A stretch of DNA of 14,315 nt from Candidatus Merdimorpha stercoravium (GTDB taxonomy: Bacteria; Bacteroidota; Bacteroidia; Flavobacteriales; UBA1820): NCBI GenBank assembly GCA_018715295.1, contig DVLY01000084.1:1-14315 (forward strand), in the 5' to 3' direction. The translations under genes and the position numbers were made by a program. Shown piece by piece: positions 13,424-14,315 of the stretch (positions are counted from its first letter, which is position 1; every line of letters begins with the position of its first letter). The notes under the pieces were generated by a model, which did no database searches, was not told the origin of the DNA, and saw only the letters and a program-made list of their open reading frames with translations.

Positions 13424-13873
13424 TTATCGGGCCAGCAGGCGTTTTACCGTATCGGCGATGGCGCGTCCGTCGGCTTTCCCGGCCAGAGCTTTGGAGGCTA
13501 CCCCCATCACCTTGCCCATCTCGGCCGGCGAGCTGGCTCCGGTCTGGGCGATGATGGCCGCTACTTCGGCTTCGAGTTCCTCTGCCGAGAGTTGTTTGGG
13601 CAGGTAAGCCTCGATGACAGCCGCCTGAGCCAGTTCTGCTTCGGCCAGGTCGGGGCGGTTTTGTTGGGTGTAGATCTCGGCCGATTCCTTGCGCTGTTTC
13701 ACCAGTTTCTGCAGCAGTTTCATTTCGGCAGCCTGGTCCAGTTCGCCTTTTGCACCGGAGGTCTTCTCCAGCAGGATGGCCGACTTGACAGCGCGGAGGG
13801 ATTCCAAAGCGACCTTGTCGTGCGACTTCATCGCCTGTTTGATCCCTTCCATGATTTTCTCTTCCAGGTTCAT
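13424..13873 (-). CDS. yqeY: GatB/YqeY domain-containing protein
   Basis: A 149-residue YqeY-family protein, the usual length. It opens MNLEEKIMEGIKQAMKSHDKVALESLRAVKSAIL, has LLQKLVKQRKESAEIYTQQNRPDLAEAE in the middle and YLPKQLSAEELEAEVAAII later, and closes with SPAEMGKVMGVASKALAGKADGRAIADTVKRLL, which corresponds to the C-terminal GatB tail domain that contacts tRNA in amidotransferases. The free-standing YqeY proteins are widespread but their role is unresolved; tRNA binding is a reasonable inference. It has its own promoter and 118 bases separate it from the lipoprotein gene downstream. Confidence 0.92.
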   Translation of the reverse strand: MNLEEKIMEGIKQAMKSHDKVALESLRAVKSAILLEKTSGAKGELDQAAEMKLLQKLVKQRKESAEIYTQQNRPDLAEAELAQAAVIEAYLPKQLSAEELEAEVAAIIAQTGASSPAEMGKVMGVASKALAGKADGRAIADTVKRLLAR

Positions 13874-13951
13874 GGTATGTCTTTTTGTGGTTGTATACTA
13901 CGTCTGTACCCTGTCCGAAACCGTTTCGGAACGGAAACGGAAAAGTTCGAA

Positions 13952-13986
13952 CAAAGATAGCAAAAATAGCGAAAGGCGAGTGCAAA
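13952..13986 (-). promoter_or_regulatory. Candidate promoter for yqeY
   Basis: On the - strand, TATCTTTG (13952-13959) matches TAnnTTTG exactly. A second match, TATTTTTG, lies at 13961-13968. TTTG at 13983-13986 is 23 bases upstream of the first, slightly long. The leader would be about 70 bases and includes the CCGTTTC/GAAACGG inverted repeat. Confidence 0.55.
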
Positions 13987-13998
13987 GCCCGGGGGAAA

Positions 13999-14027
13999 AC
14001 GAAGTTTTCGCACCGGGGCTTTGCCGA
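13999..14027 (+). repeat. 29-base direct repeat, copy 1, within a hairpin
   Basis: The unit starts ACGAAGTTTTCGCACCGG and ends GGCTTTGCCGA. It is the right side of a hairpin: GCAAAGCCC (13982-13990) pairs with GGGCTTTGC (14016-14024), and inside it GAAAAC (13995-14000) pairs with GTTTTC (14004-14009). Confidence 0.75.
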
Positions 14028-14086
14028 GCCGCCTCCTATTTTATCCAAAAATAGGGGAAGGCGGGCGCAGTGGCAAAGGGGAGGGG

Positions 14087-14115
14087 ACGAAGTTTTCGCA
14101 CCGGGGCTTTGCCGA
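14087..14115 (+). repeat. 29-base direct repeat, copy 2
   Basis: Identical over all 29 bases to copy 1 and 88 bases from it. Its left side is more diverged, so only GCAAAG (14073-14078) remains to pair with CTTTGC (14107-14112). Confidence 0.75.
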
Positions 14116-14169
14116 AGGGACTTTTGTCTTGCTGGACAAGCGGGAAAGCCCGGGGCGTTTTCTCTTCAA

Positions 14170-14207
14170 AAAAAAAGCAGCGGGACGATCGTCCCGCTGC
14201 TTTTTTT
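14170..14207 (-). terminator. Rho-independent terminator of the gene at the right edge
   Basis: Bases 14170-14188 and 14189-14207 are perfect reverse complements with no spacer. The core GCAGCGGGACGATCGTCCC is flanked by seven A on the left and seven T on the right. It lies 14 bases past the - strand stop at 14222, so it ends that transcript. It would also work on the + strand, but no + strand gene reaches it. Confidence 0.9.
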
Positions 14208-14221
14208 GAGGAAGGGTAAGG

Positions 14222-14315
14222 TCAGAGGCTCTTTTCGATGCGCTCTACTTCGCGGTCGTAAAACTCGGCCGCCGCCACGAACAAGCGCTCGGCTTCGTCG
14301 GCCAGTTCGGCCGGG
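14222..14315 (-). CDS. C-terminal end of an unidentified protein (partial)
   Basis: The last 30 codons and a TGA at 14222-14224, open to the right edge. The sequence is acidic and helical, reading LADEAERLFVAAAEFYDRE and closing VERIEKSL. The pattern AEFYDREVER faintly recalls a segment of type II secretion F-domain proteins, but thirty residues are too few to assign a family. The terminator directly downstream confirms that a transcription unit ends here. Confidence 0.55.
   Translation of the reverse strand, partial: PAELADEAERLFVAAAEFYDREVERIEKSL

Larger units (their letters stand above)
13874..14221. other. Gene-free, repeat- and hairpin-rich spacer upstream of yqeY
   Basis: The spacer is 348 bases with no supported gene. 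From left to right it holds an inverted repeat in the yqeY leader (CCGTTTC 13921-13927 / GAAACGG 13934-13940), the yqeY promoter, a 29-base perfect direct repeat in two copies, a hairpin CCTATTTT (14035-14042) / AAAATAGG (14048-14055) between the copies, and a strong terminator at 14170-14207. Confidence 0.6.

Noticed and set aside
13982..14115. Possible CRISPR-like repeat-spacer arrangement
   Set aside because: There are only two repeat copies, the separation is 59 bases end to start, each is part of a hairpin, and there are no cas genes.

Overview
This window looks like a chromosome segment from a GC-rich member of the order Bacteroidales; a Rikenellaceae/Alistipes-like organism is my inference. 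The grounds are the L28-L33-DUF4295-FtsY cluster, an RNase Y with a membrane anchor and long coiled coil next to ZapA, a HolA-linked HsdR_N protein, lipoproteins with Bacteroidota-style lipoboxes, and promoters of the Bacteroidota type (TAnnTTTG at -7, TTTG at -33) in place of TTGACA/TATAAT. I see no insertion sequence, phage gene, tRNA, rRNA or CRISPR array.

Layout. 1-1028 (-): the N-terminal 342 residues of a secreted GHL10-like glycoside hydrolase, cut by the left edge. 1267-2787 (-): a GH3-superfamily acyl-adenylating enzyme. 2788-3112: a gene-free stretch with a duplicated hairpin repeat. 3113-6378 (-): a likely operon of holA (DNA polymerase III delta), a YD-repeat lipoprotein and glmM (phosphoglucosamine mutase type). 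6379-6590: a divergent intergenic region with three hairpins. 6591-7052 (+): a small stand-alone HsdR_N nuclease-fold protein. 7194-7844 (+): rpmB, rpmG and a 50-residue DUF4295 protein, closed by a terminator. 7959-8960 (+): ftsY. 9002-9068: a perfect palindrome that acts as shared terminator for the convergent ftsY and rny. 9083-11665 (-): a coiled-coil protein, zapA, a structured RNA that I interpret as 6S RNA, then rny. 11785-13305 (-): two FKBP-like lipoproteins. 13424-13873 (-): a YqeY protein. 13874-14221: gene-free, repeat-rich, with a strong terminator. 14222-14315 (-): the last 30 residues of an unidentified protein.

Functionally this is mostly housekeeping: translation (L28, L33), membrane targeting (FtsY), replication (HolA), cell-wall precursor synthesis (GlmM), division (ZapA and its coiled-coil neighbour) and RNA decay (RNase Y), plus envelope lipoproteins of unknown or foldase-like role. 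I do not see a new defence or biosynthetic system. The most interesting non-coding element is the roughly 205-nt structured RNA between zapA and rny. It has a 13-bp closing stem followed directly by a U6 run, an 8-bp inner stem, a large central bubble and an apical stem. Other items worth a second look are the 67-nt perfect palindrome, two unrelated intergenic repeat families, and the hairpin cluster between holA and the HsdR_N gene.
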